Below, in pieces: positions 7,389-16,377 of a stretch of DNA of 64,000 bases (position 1 is its first letter; each line of letters starts with the position of its first letter). Under the pieces are notes generated by a model. It was given only the letters and a program-made list of their open reading frames with translations. It did no database searches and was not told the DNA's origin. The DNA is from Stenotrophomonas rhizophila (GTDB lineage: Bacteria; Pseudomonadota; Gammaproteobacteria; Xanthomonadales; Xanthomonadaceae): assembly GCF_000661955.1 (NCBI RefSeq), contig NZ_CP007597.1, positions 3,502,051-3,566,050 of the forward strand, given 5' to 3'. A program made the position numbers and the translations under genes.

Positions 7389-9330
7389 GCCCACCTCCCC
7401 CACCCTGAGCCCCAGCGCGCGGCGCTGGACCCTGGCCAGCGCCGCGCTCGGCCTGGTGCCGCTGCTGCTGCAGTTGCCTGACCTGCTCGCCGCCATCATC
7501 GCGCTGGTCGCGCTGGTGACCGCCCTGGCGGCCCGCCAACGCGTGCTGCCTGCCGTGCTGCGCCTGGCACTGGTGCTGTGCATGCTGGCCGCCATTTACT
7601 GGCAGATGGGCGCACGCCCCGGCCGCGATACCGGCTGCGCATTGCTGGCGGCCATGCTGGCACTGAAATCCAGCGAACTGCGCAGCCTGCGCGATGCCCG
7701 CAGCCTGCTCGGGTTTGCTCTGTTTGCCCCGTTCGCCGCCTTCCTGCTCGACCAGGGGCCGCTGACCATGGCGCTGGCCGTACTGGCCGCGCTGACCGCC
7801 CTGCTCGCCCTGCAGCGGCTGGCCCATGCCGAAGGCCAGGCGCCCAGCCCGCGCCTGGTCGGCCAACTGCGCGGCGTTGGCCGCCTGGTTGCACTGGGCC
7901 TGCCCTTGGCGTTGGCCGGGTTCTGGCTGTTCCCGCGCCTGAGCGAGCCGCTGTGGGGCATTCCCGACCGCGCGGTGGGCAAGCCGGGCCTGTCCGACCG
8001 CATGGAACCGGGGCAGTGGCTGGACCTGATGGCCGACGATGCGCCCGCCCTGCGCGTGACGTTCTTCGGCGCGGTGCCGGCGCCCGAGCAGCGCTACTGG
8101 CGCGGCCCGGTGATGAGCCGCTTCGATGGCCGCAGCTGGACCCGGGATCAGGACGCCCGGCAGCGCCCACCCGCCGCGGTCACCTCGGGCACGCTGCGCT
8201 GGGATTACCAGATCGACTACGAGCCCACCGACCGCCGCCAGCTGGTGGCATTGGACCTGCCGCTGCAGGCACCGCCCGGCAGCGCGCTGGATGCCGACCA
8301 CAGCCTGCGCAGCCGCAGCAACCTGAGCACCCTGACCCGCTGGCGCCTGCAGTCCGCCCCGCCCAGCCGTTACCGCGACGCACTGCGGCCGTACGAGCGC
8401 CAGCAGGCACTGCAGCTGCCGGACGGCTTCAACCCGCGCACGGCCGCCCTGGCCCGGCAGTGGCGCGCCGAGGCCGGCAGCAACGATGCGGCCATCGTGG
8501 CGCGCGCGCTGGACTGGATCCGCGCCCGCTTCGCCTACAGCCTCACCACGCCGCTGCCCGGTCGCGATGGCGTGGACGAGTTCCTGTTCGACCAGCAGGT
8601 CGGCTTCTGCCAGCACTTCAGTTCGGCGTTCGTGGTGCTGATGCGCAACGCCGGCATTCCCGCACGCGTGGTGACCGGCTTTGCCGGCGGCGTGCGCAAC
8701 CCCTACGGCAACTACTGGGTGGTGCGGCGCATGGATGCCCATGCCTGGGCCGAGGTGTGGTTGCCCGAGCGCGGCTGGGTACGCGTGGACCCGACCGCCG
8801 CGGTCGCCCCCGAGCGCATCTACGACACCTTGGAAGACCGTCTGCAGGGCGGCGGCGGGGCCACCCTGCAGAGCCGCTGGCTGCAGCTGGGCCAGGCCAC
8901 CGACTGGCTGCGCCGGGGCTGGAACGACCTGGTGCTGTCCTTCGATGCCGATCGCCAGCAGCGCATGCTGCGCCCGCTGGGCATCGACAAGCTGGAACCG
9001 GCACAGCTGATTGCCGTTTTCACGGTCTTCGCGCTGGCCACGCTAGGCTGGATGGCGTGGCTGCTGGGCCGTGGCGAACGTGAGCGCGATCCATTGCTGC
9101 GCGCCTGGCACCGGCTGGGGCGGCGCTACGCCCGGCTTGGCCTGGCGCGTGACAGTGCCGAGCCAGCGGACCGCTGGGCCCAGCGCGTCCACCAGCAGCG
9201 GCCCGACCCGGCGCTGTTGTCGCTCAGCAGCCGTTTCGTTCTCGCGCGCTACGCTGGCGCGGACGTCGACCTCACTTCATTATTGCGCGACCTGCGCAGG
9301 CATCGCCCGTCCTCCGGAGCATCCCCATGA
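7381..9330 (+). CDS. tgpA: TgpA-like membrane transglutaminase (DUF3488 + transglutaminase core)
   Basis: 649 residues. The N-terminal part (about 20-190) is a cluster of hydrophobic helices (DUF3488), then a periplasmic transglutaminase-like domain with Cys410 in 'VGFCQHFSSAF', His454 in 'MDAHAWAEVW' and Asp470 in 'RVDPTAAV', and a C-terminal helix near 545 before a cytoplasmic tail. TgpA of Pseudomonas has this layout and is essential there; the cross-linked substrate is unknown. It overlaps DUF58 upstream and the Slp lipoprotein downstream by 4 bases. Confidence 0.93.
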   Translation: MAEPTSPTLSPSARRWTLASAALGLVPLLLQLPDLLAAIIALVALVTALAARQRVLPAVLRLALVLCMLAAIYWQMGARPGRDTGCALLAAMLALKSSELRSLRDARSLLGFALFAPFAAFLLDQGPLTMALAVLAALTALLALQRLAHAEGQAPSPRLVGQLRGVGRLVALGLPLALAGFWLFPRLSEPLWGIPDRAVGKPGLSDRMEPGQWLDLMADDAPALRVTFFGAVPAPEQRYWRGPVMSRFDGRSWTRDQDARQRPPAAVTSGTLRWDYQIDYEPTDRRQLVALDLPLQAPPGSALDADHSLRSRSNLSTLTRWRLQSAPPSRYRDALRPYERQQALQLPDGFNPRTAALARQWRAEAGSNDAAIVARALDWIRARFAYSLTTPLPGRDGVDEFLFDQQVGFCQHFSSAFVVLMRNAGIPARVVTGFAGGVRNPYGNYWVVRRMDAHAWAEVWLPERGWVRVDPTAAVAPERIYDTLEDRLQGGGGATLQSRWLQLGQATDWLRRGWNDLVLSFDADRQQRMLRPLGIDKLEPAQLIAVFTVFALATLGWMAWLLGRGERERDPLLRAWHRLGRRYARLGLARDSAEPADRWAQRVHQQRPDPALLSLSSRFVLARYAGADVDLTSLLRDLRRHRPSSGASP

Positions 9331-9851
9331 AGATCCAGATTCTGCTTCCCCTCGCTGCTTCGCTGGCGCTGGCCGCCTGCGCCACCGCGCCCAAACCGCT
9401 GCAAGGCCAGTTCAGCATGGTCAGCCCGCGCGATGCGGTGCCCACCCAGCAGGTGGGTACCCCGGTGCGCTGGGGTGGCCGCATCATCGAAACCAATCCG
9501 GTGCAGGGCCAGACCTGTTTCCAGATGATCTCGCGCCCGCTCAACGGCAGTGGCCGCCCGAGCACCACCTCGGCTGATGCAAGCGACGGCCGCTTCGTCG
9601 CCTGCCGCGCCGGCTTCTACGACCCGGCCGTGTTCGAGCCGGGCCGTGATGTGACCTTCATCGGCAAGATCGCCGGTTACGAGAACACCCGCATCGGCGA
9701 GTACGACTACCGCCTGCCCAAGCTGGATGCCGATGTCATCTACCTGTGGCCGGAACAGCGCCAGGTGGACGTGGTGCCGGCCTACCCGTACGGGCCGTGG
9801 GGTCCGGGCTGGGGCCCGGGCTGGGGCTACCGCGGTTGGGGCTGGTGGTAA
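9327..9851 (+). CDS. slp: Slp-family outer membrane lipoprotein
   Basis: 174 residues. A lipoprotein signal ends in LAAC with Cys18. The body resembles Slp (starvation-inducible lipoprotein): 'VRWGGRIIETNPVQGQTCFQ' and 'CRAGFYDPAVF...VTFIGKI'. The last 25 residues are rich in Gly, Trp, Pro and Tyr (PWGPGWGPGWGYRGWGWW), unusual in composition. The start overlaps the transglutaminase stop (ATGA), so it is the last gene of the MoxR operon. Confidence 0.9.
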   Translation: MKIQILLPLAASLALAACATAPKPLQGQFSMVSPRDAVPTQQVGTPVRWGGRIIETNPVQGQTCFQMISRPLNGSGRPSTTSADASDGRFVACRAGFYDPAVFEPGRDVTFIGKIAGYENTRIGEYDYRLPKLDADVIYLWPEQRQVDVVPAYPYGPWGPGWGPGWGYRGWGWW

Positions 9852-9874
9852 GCGGGTAGATACCGACCGCAAAG

Positions 9875-9899
9875 GTAGCTGCCGACCGTTGGTCGGTAC
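9875..9899 (+). repeat. GTAG REP (SMAG-type)
   Basis: GTAG followed by the palindrome CCGACCGTTGGTCGG. A degenerate partial copy (GTAGATACCGACCG) starts at 9856, just after the slp stop. Confidence 0.8.
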
Positions 9900-9906
9900 G
9901 CCTTGC

Positions 9907-9937
9907 AAAAAAAGCCGCCCAAGGGCGGCTTTTTTTT
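9907..9937 (+). terminator. Rho-independent terminator after slp
   Basis: AAGCCGCCC / GGGCGGCTT stem with a 2-nt loop, flanked by A7 upstream and T8 downstream. It ends the MoxR-DUF58-TgpA-Slp operon and could also act on the opposite strand. Confidence 0.9.
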
Positions 9938-9986
9938 GTTCCACCGCGGGCCGATGCAGCGCGGTGTGGCATCGACCATCGCGTGC

Positions 9987-10009
9987 AGCCACCCATGGGG
10001 TGGCTCTAC
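9987..10009 (-). repeat. GTAG REP (CCACCCCATGGGTGG type)
   Basis: On the minus strand GTAG then AGCCACCCCATGGGTGGCT, a second REP sequence type. It lies downstream of the HIT gene. Confidence 0.8.
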
Positions 10010-10036
10010 CCCGGGAGGCCGTCGGTGGGGGGTACC

Positions 10037-10396
10037 TCAGCCGTTCGGCGTGCCGAAGTGGCCCAGCGGCGCGCCGGCCAGCAGGTGCAGGTGGATGTGG
10101 AACACGGTCTGCCCCGCGTCCTCGCGGCAGTTCATGACGACGCGGTAGCCGTTCTGGGCGAAGCCTTCGCGGCGGGCGTACTCGGCCGCCGCCAGCGCCA
10201 GCTTGCCGATCAGGTGCGCCTGCGCGGGCTGCACGTCGTCCAGGGTCGGGATCGCCTCGTTCTTGGGAATGAAAAGCACGTGCACCGGCGCCTGCGGGGC
10301 GATGTCCTTGAAGCCGAGCACGTCGTCGTCCTCATAGACGATGGTGGCCGGGATTTCACGGCGGATGATCTTGCCGAACAGGGTGTCTTGGCTCAT
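10037..10396 (-). CDS. HIT-family purine nucleoside phosphoramidase (HinT-like)
   Basis: 119 residues. The histidine triad HIHLHLL lies at 100-106, preceded by 'RVVMNCREDAGQTVFH' with the family Asn and Gly. The N-terminus 'DTLFGKIIRREIPATIVYEDD' is typical of HinT. HinT enzymes hydrolyse AMP-lysine-type phosphoramidates in the cytosol. The gene stands alone; recR lies 158 bp away on the same strand. Confidence 0.95.
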   Translation of the reverse strand: MSQDTLFGKIIRREIPATIVYEDDDVLGFKDIAPQAPVHVLFIPKNEAIPTLDDVQPAQAHLIGKLALAAAEYARREGFAQNGYRVVMNCREDAGQTVFHIHLHLLAGAPLGHFGTPNG

Positions 10397-10503
10397 GGGG
10401 CACCTCTTGGAACAGGGGCTTGGAGAGTAGCGCGGATGCGCTGCCGGTTTCGACGGGTGCGGCGCGGTACACGGGCGCTGCGGTCAGCGCGGCCAGCGCG
10501 GCC

Positions 10504-10526
10504 AGCCGACCAACGGTCGGCTCTAC
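10504..10526 (-). repeat. GTAG REP (CCGACCGTTGGTCGG type)
   Basis: GTAGAGCCGACCGTTGGTCGGCT on the minus strand, between recR and the HIT gene. Confidence 0.8.
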
Positions 10527-10554
10527 CCTGTCGGCGCGGCGCGGTTGACGGGGG

Positions 10555-11154
10555 TCACTCCTGGATTTCGGTGCGCGTGCCGAAGGCGTGCGACAGCGTG
10601 CCGCGGTCCACGTATTCCAGTTCGCCGCCCAACGGCAGGCCCTGCGCCAACCGGCTGGGGCGCACCTTGTGCGCGCGTGCCAGCTGCGCCAGGTAGTGCG
10701 CGGTGGCTTCGCCTTCCACCGTGGCGCTGGTGGCGATGATCAGTTCCTGCACCTCGCCCTGTTTCAGGCGGGCCTCCAGCTGATCCAGGCCGAGTTCGCG
10801 CGGGCCCACGCCGTCCAGCGGCGACAACCTCCCCTGCAGCACGAAGTACACGCCGCGGAAACCGGTCGCATGTTCGATCGCCAACCGGTCGGCCGGCGAT
10901 TCCACCGCACACAGCTGCTGCCGCTCACGGCTGCCGTTGGCGCACACCGCGCAGGTCTCGGTCTCGCTGAAATCGCGGCACTGCACGCAATGGCCGATGC
11001 GTTCGATGGCCTTGGCCAGCACCTCGGCCAGCTTCTGCCCGCCCACGCGCTCACGCTCGAGCACGTGGTAGGCCATGCGCTGGGCGGTTTTCTGGCCAAC
11101 GCCCGGCAACACACGGAAGGCCTCGATCAATTGTTCGAGCAGGGGCAGGCTCAT
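10555..11154 (-). CDS. recR: Recombination mediator RecR
   Basis: 199 residues. An N-terminal helix-hairpin-helix ('LPGVGQKTAQRMAYH'), a Cys4 zinc finger (Cys56, 59, 68, 71) and a TOPRIM domain with a Walker-B-like stretch ('ESPADRLAIE', 'YFVLQGRLSPLDGVG'). RecR works with RecF and RecO to load RecA on gapped DNA. It is third in the dnaX-ybaB-recR cluster conserved in gammaproteobacteria. The 99-bp gap to ybaB contains two GC-rich hairpins (about 11183-11204 and 11217-11254). Confidence 0.97.
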   Translation of the reverse strand: MSLPLLEQLIEAFRVLPGVGQKTAQRMAYHVLERERVGGQKLAEVLAKAIERIGHCVQCRDFSETETCAVCANGSRERQQLCAVESPADRLAIEHATGFRGVYFVLQGRLSPLDGVGPRELGLDQLEARLKQGEVQELIIATSATVEGEATAHYLAQLARAHKVRPSRLAQGLPLGGELEYVDRGTLSHAFGTRTEIQE

Positions 11155-11253
11155 GGCGATGGGCTCATCTCAGAAACGAACGCGCGAAGCCCGAAGGCTT
11201 CGCGTCGTGGTCACCCCACCGGTACCGGGCACGGGCCCGGCACCTGCGGTGGG

Positions 11254-11574
11254 TCAGAACGGCAGCTTCATGCCCGGCGGCAACTGCATGCCGGCCGTGG
11301 CCGAGCCCATGCGGTTCTTCGATTCGGCGTCGATCTTGTTGGACGCATCGTTGAAGGCCGCCGCGACCAGGTCTTCGGTCATTTCCGCATCGCCCAGGAT
11401 CGACGGATCGATACGCACCTTGCGGCACTCCTTGGTGCCGGTCAGGGTCACGCTGACCATGCCACCGCCGGCGCTGCCGGTGACTTCCAGCTTGGCGAGG
11501 TCTTCCTGGGCCTTCTGCAGGTTTTCCTGCATCTTCTGGGCCTGCTGCATCAATTGGGCGATGTTGCCGCGCAT
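11254..11574 (-). CDS. ybaB: YbaB/EbfC nucleoid-associated protein
   Basis: 106 residues. The N-terminal amphipathic helix '[20 protein letters not shown]' and the central '[16 protein letters not shown]' are family signatures. It is a small DNA-binding dimer that coats the nucleoid. It starts 6 bp after the dnaX stop, consistent with cotranscription. Confidence 0.97.
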   Translation of the reverse strand: MRGNIAQLMQQAQKMQENLQKAQEDLAKLEVTGSAGGGMVSVTLTGTKECRKVRIDPSILGDAEMTEDLVAAAFNDASNKIDAESKNRMGSATAGMQLPPGMKLPF

Positions 11575-11580
11575 GTCGTG

Positions 11581-13542
11581 TTACTCATCAAAAGGACGGA
11601 TGGAATCGGTCACGACCCGCGCGCCGTGCTGCTGGATAAGCACCTGCACCTGCGGGTCGGCCATGAAGGCGGCTTCGGCCGCCTGTTGCCGCTCGCCACG
11701 CTGGCGGTCGGAACGCTGGTGCAGCGTTTCGGCCTCGGCGTCGCCATGTTCGATCACGATCCGCGGGGTCTGCCCCAGCGGGCCGGACAGCGCATCGGTC
11801 AGCGCTGCCAGCGAACGGTCCGAACACAAGTACTCAAATCCGGGCGATACCGCCAGTTTCAAGATGCCGTGCTGAAAACTGATGAACGCCGCGTGGGCCG
11901 CCAGCTGCCGCGAGGGGCCGTTGAGCTGGCTCTGGGCGACCAGTTCCAGCCAGGCTTCGGGCGAGGCCAGGGCGATTGGCGCGGCAGCCCCTGCCACGGC
12001 GGCCGGCGCCGAGGGCGCAATGGCGATGCCTTGCGGGCGCGCCACGGCAGCCGGGGCCACCACGGGGGCCGGTGCTGGCGCGGCAGGACGCGCGGGCGGC
12101 GCCTCCCACGGTGCCACCATGGCCGCGTCGGGGCTGGCCAGTTCGGCGGCCAGCGCCTCGTCACGCTCTTCCGCACCGGCCTGGTGCCACGGCGGCAGGT
12201 CGTCTTCAGGCGCCGGCTCTGCCGCCGGCGGCGGGGTCTGCCGGGCGGGTTCCGGCGCCGCGGCCGGGGCAGCCACAGGGGCCGCCACCGCAACTACCGG
12301 GGCCACCGGGGTGACGCTGGCTGCGGCCGGTACCACCCGGGCGACCGGCGCGGCGGCCACGGCGGCAGGCGCTGCCGCCATGCCGCTGCCCTGGGCGGGG
12401 CTGCCGGCGCCGTTGTTCACCTCGGTGCCGGTGCCCGGATCGCGCGGCACCGGCGGTACCGCGGCAGCCGGGCGGAACGCCAGCATGCGCAGCACGGCCA
12501 TTTCGAAGCCCGCACGCGGGCTCGGGGCCAGGTACAGGTCGCGTCGGCCACCCAGCGCCATCTGGTACCAGAGCTGCACCACTTCCGGGCGCAACCGCTG
12601 GGCGAAGGCCGCCGCATCGATACCCTCGCCGTCGGACTGCGCGCCCGGCACCAGTTGCTGCACCTGGATGCGGTGCAGGGCCTCGGCCAACGCCTCGAGC
12701 ACGCCACTCCAGTCCGGCGAGAACTCGGCCAGCGCGGCGACCACCTGCAGCAGGCGCACGCCGTCGCCATCGGCCAGCGCGTCCAGCATGGCGGCCACCT
12801 GGGTGCGGTCGACCGTGCCCAGCATGGTGCGCACCACGTCTTCACGCAGCGCGCCGCCCGCGTAGGCGATGGCCTGGTCGAGCAGCGACAGACCATCACG
12901 CAGGCTGCCGTCGGCGGCCTTGGCCAGCTGCACGATCGCGGTCGGGTCGGACTCGATCTCCTCGGCCGCCAGGATCCTGGTCATCTGGCCCTGGATCTGG
13001 TCTTCGTCCAGCCGCTTCAGGTTGAACTGCAGGCAGCGCGACAGCACCGTCACCGGCAGCTTCTGCGGGTCGGTGGTGGCCAGCAGGAACTTCACGTGCT
13101 CCGGCGGCTCTTCCAGCGTCTTCAGCAGCGCATTGAACGCCGCCTTGGAAAGCATGTGCACTTCGTCGATCAGATAGACCTTGTACTTGCCACGCGAGGG
13201 CATGTACTGGGCGTTCTCGATCACCTCGCGGACATCATCCACGCCGGTGTTGGACGCGGCATCGATCTCGAGCAGGTCGATGTAGCGCCCGGCGTCGATA
13301 TCCAGGCAGGCCGGGCACTGGCCGCACGGGTCGGCGCTGGTGCCCTGCTCGCAGTTCAGCGATTTGGCGAAGATACGCGCGATGGTGGTCTTGCCCACCC
13401 CGCGGGTACCGGTAAACAGGAACGCATGGTGCACCCGGCCGCTGTCCAGCGCATTGCTGAGCGCACGGACCACGTGTTCCTGGCCCACCAGCTCGGCAAA
13501 ACGCTTCGGACGCCACTTGCGGGCAAGGACGAGATAGGACAT
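11581..13542 (-). CDS. dnaX: DNA polymerase III subunits tau and gamma
   Basis: 653 residues from MSYLVLARKW. Clamp-loader ATPase: Walker A GTRGVGKT (45-52), zinc-binding Cys64, 73, 76 and 79, 'LIDEVHMLS' and 'LATTDPQKLP'. After domain III comes a long Ala/Pro-rich linker (about 370-520) and the tau C-terminal polymerase-binding domain. I see no A6G-type slippery heptamer of the kind that makes gamma in E. coli, so a gamma form, if made, must arise differently. Upstream in-frame starts reach into the tRNA-Ser on the other strand and are rejected. Confidence 0.96.
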   Translation of the reverse strand: MSYLVLARKWRPKRFAELVGQEHVVRALSNALDSGRVHHAFLFTGTRGVGKTTIARIFAKSLNCEQGTSADPCGQCPACLDIDAGRYIDLLEIDAASNTGVDDVREVIENAQYMPSRGKYKVYLIDEVHMLSKAAFNALLKTLEEPPEHVKFLLATTDPQKLPVTVLSRCLQFNLKRLDEDQIQGQMTRILAAEEIESDPTAIVQLAKAADGSLRDGLSLLDQAIAYAGGALREDVVRTMLGTVDRTQVAAMLDALADGDGVRLLQVVAALAEFSPDWSGVLEALAEALHRIQVQQLVPGAQSDGEGIDAAAFAQRLRPEVVQLWYQMALGGRRDLYLAPSPRAGFEMAVLRMLAFRPAAAVPPVPRDPGTGTEVNNGAGSPAQGSGMAAAPAAVAAAPVARVVPAAASVTPVAPVVAVAAPVAAPAAAPEPARQTPPPAAEPAPEDDLPPWHQAGAEERDEALAAELASPDAAMVAPWEAPPARPAAPAPAPVVAPAAVARPQGIAIAPSAPAAVAGAAAPIALASPEAWLELVAQSQLNGPSRQLAAHAAFISFQHGILKLAVSPGFEYLCSDRSLAALTDALSGPLGQTPRIVIEHGDAEAETLHQRSDRQRGERQQAAEAAFMADPQVQVLIQQHGARVVTDSIRPFDE

Positions 13543-13614
13543 CAGGCCACCGTCTTCATCGGGACGTCCATTGTGCCACGCCTGTCCAGTCCTCCCGCCC
13601 CGGCGGCGTACCGC

Positions 13615-13643
13615 TTGTGCGAATGCAATTCCCCCGCTAGAAT
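13615..13643 (+). promoter_or_regulatory. Promoter of tRNA-Ser(GGA)
   Basis: TTGTGC at 13615-13620, a 17-bp spacer, TAGAAT at 13638-13643. It lies 34 bp before the tRNA 5' end. Confidence 0.7.
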
Positions 13644-13677
13644 CTGCGCCCCTGCAGCGGGTTATCGCAGCAGGTCC

Positions 13678-13770
13678 GGAGAGGTGTCCGAGCGGTTGAA
13701 GGAGCACGCCTGGAAAGTGTGTAAGCGTCTAAACCGCGCTTCGGGGGTTCGAATCCCCCTCTCTCCGCCA
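13678..13770 (+). tRNA. tRNA-Ser (anticodon GGA)
   Basis: A 93-nt class II tRNA. Acceptor GGAGAGG pairs with CCTCTCC, followed by discriminator G and encoded CCA. Anticodon stem CACGC/GTGTG with loop CTGGAAA gives GGA. The long variable arm and TTCGAAT loop are present. Confidence 0.97.
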
Positions 13771-13778
13771 CACACATG

Positions 13779-13807
13779 AAAAGGCCGCCCTACGGGGCGG
13801 CCTTTTT
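13779..13807 (+). terminator. Terminator of tRNA-Ser(GGA)
   Basis: GGCCGCCC / GGGCGGCC stem flanked by A4 and T5, 9 bp after the tRNA CCA. Confidence 0.88.
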
Positions 13808-13833
13808 GTTTGCGCGACGCAAAAGAATCCCCG

Positions 13834-13894
13834 GTAGAGCCACCCCATGGGTGGCTTCGCTTCCCGGCGCGCAGCCACCCATGTGTGGCTCTAC
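13834..13894. repeat. Inverted pair of GTAG REPs
   Basis: A plus-strand unit at 13834-13856 (GTAG then AGCCACCCCATGGGTGGCT) faces a minus-strand unit at 13873-13894. The minus-strand GTAG contains the TAG stop codon of the neighbouring lipoprotein gene. Confidence 0.85.
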
Positions 13895-14592
13895 CCCTTG
13901 CCCAGCTCCCGCTTCAATGCATCCAGGGGCCGGCCGCCGCCGGTGACCTGTACCGGCCGGGTTTCCACCACCAGCAGGCCCGCGGCATCGCCGGACTCAC
14001 CCAGGTGCACCCAGATATCCCGGTCGGCACGATGGATCACAAAGGTCTGGGCCGGGGCGTTGTAGATGTCCCCCAGCCCGCCCACATAGGTGACCGCCGC
14101 CTTGCTGTTGCCGATCGCGCCGGACGCCTCGGCAGGTAACGTCCCGCTGAAGATGCGCTGGCCGCCCAGTGACTCCACCCGCGCCTGCACGTGGCGGCTG
14201 AGCGCCAACGGCGAATACGGGTGCGCGCCGTCGCTGTGGATCATGGTCGAGTACACCGTTCCGTCCACCCACTCCACGCGGTCGCCGGTCCAGAACGGCA
14301 CGCGGTCGAATCCGCCCTGGAGCTCGTCCTGGCGGACGTACCCCGCCGGCAGATCCAGATACGGGAATGGACCCAAGGGTGCACGCGATACCGGCAACGT
14401 GGCGACCTTGAATGCGGGCGGCGCCGAACCAGTGCCGGGTGCGGGCGACGATGCGGGCGCAGCGCCCGTTGTAGATGCCGCGTCCTGCGCGACGTCGGGC
14501 GCAGGCTGGCAGGCGGCCATGGCCAGCACCAGGCCTGAGTAGAACGCGCCGCGCAGCAGGCGCAGACGCATCGGCCTGGGCTGCGTCGTCAT
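13891..14592 (-). CDS. Predicted lipoprotein of unknown function
   Basis: 233 residues from the ATG at 14592; ATGs at 14571 and 14646 are also possible. A hydrophobic signal ends in 'LVLAMAAC', a lipobox. After an Ala/Ser/Pro linker the body has 'PLGPFPYLDLPAGYV', 'FDRVPFWTGDRVEWVDGTVY' and 'YVGGLGDIYNAP', which recall the region before OmpA-like domains in some gammaproteobacterial lipoproteins, but no OmpA domain follows. The TAG stop lies inside the GTAG of a REP. It probably shares transcription with the next lipoprotein gene upstream. Confidence 0.75.
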   Translation of the reverse strand: MTTQPRPMRLRLLRGAFYSGLVLAMAACQPAPDVAQDAASTTGAAPASSPAPGTGSAPPAFKVATLPVSRAPLGPFPYLDLPAGYVRQDELQGGFDRVPFWTGDRVEWVDGTVYSTMIHSDGAHPYSPLALSRHVQARVESLGGQRIFSGTLPAEASGAIGNSKAAVTYVGGLGDIYNAPAQTFVIHRADRDIWVHLGESGDAAGLLVVETRPVQVTGGGRPLDALKRELGKG

Positions 14593-14729
14593 CGGGCGCG
14601 CCGTAGGTGCGGGTTCATTGCAGACACGGGGTGCAGCATGCGACATGTTGATGATCCTCATCACGCCCGGCGTGGGCATCCATTCCCTGTGTAGCAAGCA
14701 TAGCAACGGGCGACGCGGATCCGCATGCG

Positions 14730-15419
14730 TCACGGCAGCATGCTCCAGTGCACCTTGCCGCGATGGCCCTTGCGCAGGCACAACCCGCGCGCGGGAAATG
14801 CCACGACGGTGTCGGTGTCCCCCACGGTCACCTCGCCTGGATGCAGCGTCCAGCGCGCGTCCGGCGCCGGTGGCGGAATATCGAAGCGGATCATGATGGC
14901 CTGATTGAGGTCTCCGCCCTGGCGCGGCCCCCAGATGACATCGCTGTTGAGGTCGAGCCGGCGCGCGTCGTACCGCTCCGGGCGGCGCTGGCGGGCGCTC
15001 AATGCCGTGCTGAAACCGCGATACAACGCCGGATCGGCGGCGATGCGTTGGCCGTCTTCGCGGACCAGGTACGCCCCCGCCGAGGAATACCACAGCGGTA
15101 CCGGCGCTTCGCCCGGGCCCCACACGGATGGCGCGTACGGGCCGTGCCGGCGCGTGTCGTAGCGCCGCCGCCCTTCATTGCTCGCGCTCAACGCCAGCCA
15201 CACCACGTTGTCCGCCTGGCCCGGCGCGGTCTCCACCAGCCAGTAGTCCAGCACCAGCGCGATGCGGCGTGCCGGCTGCCCCGCCGTCGGCGGCAGCGTC
15301 GCCTGTACCGGCGCGTGACCGACGGTGTCGCAGACCACGGCCGTGTCCTTGACCACGTACGTGCACCCCGACACCGACGACGCCAGCACGACGCATGCGG
15401 CGATCTTCGCTCTGAACAT
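14730..15419 (-). CDS. Predicted lipoprotein of unknown function
   Basis: 229 residues from the ATG at 15419 (MFRAKIAACVVLASSVSGC), whose signal ends in a VSGC lipobox. I do not recognise the domain. It contains 'ALVLDYWLVETAPGQADNVVWLALSASNEGRRRYDTRR' and ends near a beta-rich stretch. It lies 137 bp upstream of the other lipoprotein gene on the same strand, so the two may be an envelope pair. The start at 15437 would put charged residues before the signal and is less likely. Confidence 0.7.
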   Translation of the reverse strand: MFRAKIAACVVLASSVSGCTYVVKDTAVVCDTVGHAPVQATLPPTAGQPARRIALVLDYWLVETAPGQADNVVWLALSASNEGRRRYDTRRHGPYAPSVWGPGEAPVPLWYSSAGAYLVREDGQRIAADPALYRGFSTALSARQRRPERYDARRLDLNSDVIWGPRQGGDLNQAIMIRFDIPPPAPDARWTLHPGEVTVGDTDTVVAFPARGLCLRKGHRGKVHWSMLP

Positions 15420-15519
15420 TCCGGCCTCCTGCCTCACCTGTCCGCCCCGATGGTAGCGCGGCGGACCAGCAGCGGGTTCCGTGGCACAGTCGCGCTACCC
15501 CGCCACTGCCAGCCGTCCC

Positions 15520-15972
15520 ATGTCCACGATCCGCGCCTTCACCGCCGCCGATGCACCCGCCTGCCTGGCCATCTTCGATGGCAATGTGCCGCGCTTCTTC
15601 GGCGCGCATGAACGTGCGGACTTTTCCACCTACCTGCAGCAGCCTGCGCGCGCTGCGGACTATCGGGTGATCGAACGCGGCGACCGGGTGGTGGCCTGCG
15701 GCGGATTGGCGATGGACGACGCGCTGACCGCCGCGTTCTGCTGGGGCATGGTCGACCACACCGTGCACCGGCAGGGGTTGGGCCGTGAGCTGGCACAGGC
15801 GCGCCTGCAGCAGGCACGCGCACGTGGCGCGCGCCGCGTGGTGCTGAGCACCAGCCAGCACACCTGCGACTTCTACAGCGCATTGGGATTCGGCATCACC
15901 CGGGTCGTGACCGATGGCCACGGCCCGGGCCTGGACGCGGTGGACATGCAATGCGTGCTGTCGCTGGGTTGA
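15520..15972 (+). CDS. GNAT-family N-acetyltransferase
   Basis: 150 residues from MSTIRAFTAAD. The acetyl-CoA binding motif A is 'VHRQGLGRELAQARLQQA' near residues 85-105 (Q/RxxGxG/A), followed by 'GARRVVLSTSQHTCDFYSALGF', the usual end of a GNAT fold. Substrate unknown. The in-frame ATG at 15481 would add 13 residues with no domain match. Confidence 0.9.
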   Translation: MSTIRAFTAADAPACLAIFDGNVPRFFGAHERADFSTYLQQPARAADYRVIERGDRVVACGGLAMDDALTAAFCWGMVDHTVHRQGLGRELAQARLQQARARGARRVVLSTSQHTCDFYSALGFGITRVVTDGHGPGLDAVDMQCVLSLG

Positions 15973-16038
15973 ACGCCGAAAGGTATGCGCGCAGGGCCAC
16001 CACGCAGGGCGTGGCGCCCTCGCCGCTACCGCATGGAC

Positions 16039-16356
16039 TCAGGTGCTCGACAGCTTCATCAGCACCAGCCCGCTCACGATCAGCACCGCCGCGGCGATAC
16101 GCATCGCACTCACCTGCTCGCCCAGGAACGCGATGCCGATGATGAACGCCCCCACTGCGCCAATACCGGTCCAGATCGTGTACGCGGTGCCCAGGGGCAA
16201 GGTGCGCATGGCCAGCGACAACAGCCAGAAACTGGCGATCATGGTGACCACGGTGATGATGCTGGGGGTGAGCTTGCTGAAGCCGTCGGACTGCTTCATC
16301 GCGAACGCCCAGACAATTTCCAGTACGCCGGCTGCCAACAGATAGATCCAGGCCAT
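16039..16356 (-). CDS. gdx: SMR-family transporter, SugE/Gdx type (guanidinium exporter)
   Basis: 105 residues, four transmembrane helices, start MAWIYLLAAGVLEIVWA with the essential Glu13. 'GTAYTIWTGIGAVGAFIIG' marks the Gdx (former SugE) branch, which exports guanidinium in exchange for protons, rather than the multidrug EmrE branch. An AGGAGG ribosome site precedes the ATG. Upstream lie two short hairpins with ACGG in their loops, matching a guanidine-II riboswitch, which supports the function independently. Confidence 0.92.
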   Translation of the reverse strand: MAWIYLLAAGVLEIVWAFAMKQSDGFSKLTPSIITVVTMIASFWLLSLAMRTLPLGTAYTIWTGIGAVGAFIIGIAFLGEQVSAMRIAAAVLIVSGLVLMKLSST

Positions 16357-16377
16357 GTGGCCCTCCTTTGATAGGGG

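Noticed and set aside
11581..13542. Programmed frameshift in dnaX making gamma
   Set aside because: I saw no A-rich slippery heptamer with a following hairpin like that of E. coli.
10588..13779. 1063-residue open frame on the plus strand opposite recR-ybaB-dnaX
   Set aside because: It is the antisense of three clear genes and is rich in His, Gln, Arg and Gly with no domain; a high-GC shadow frame.
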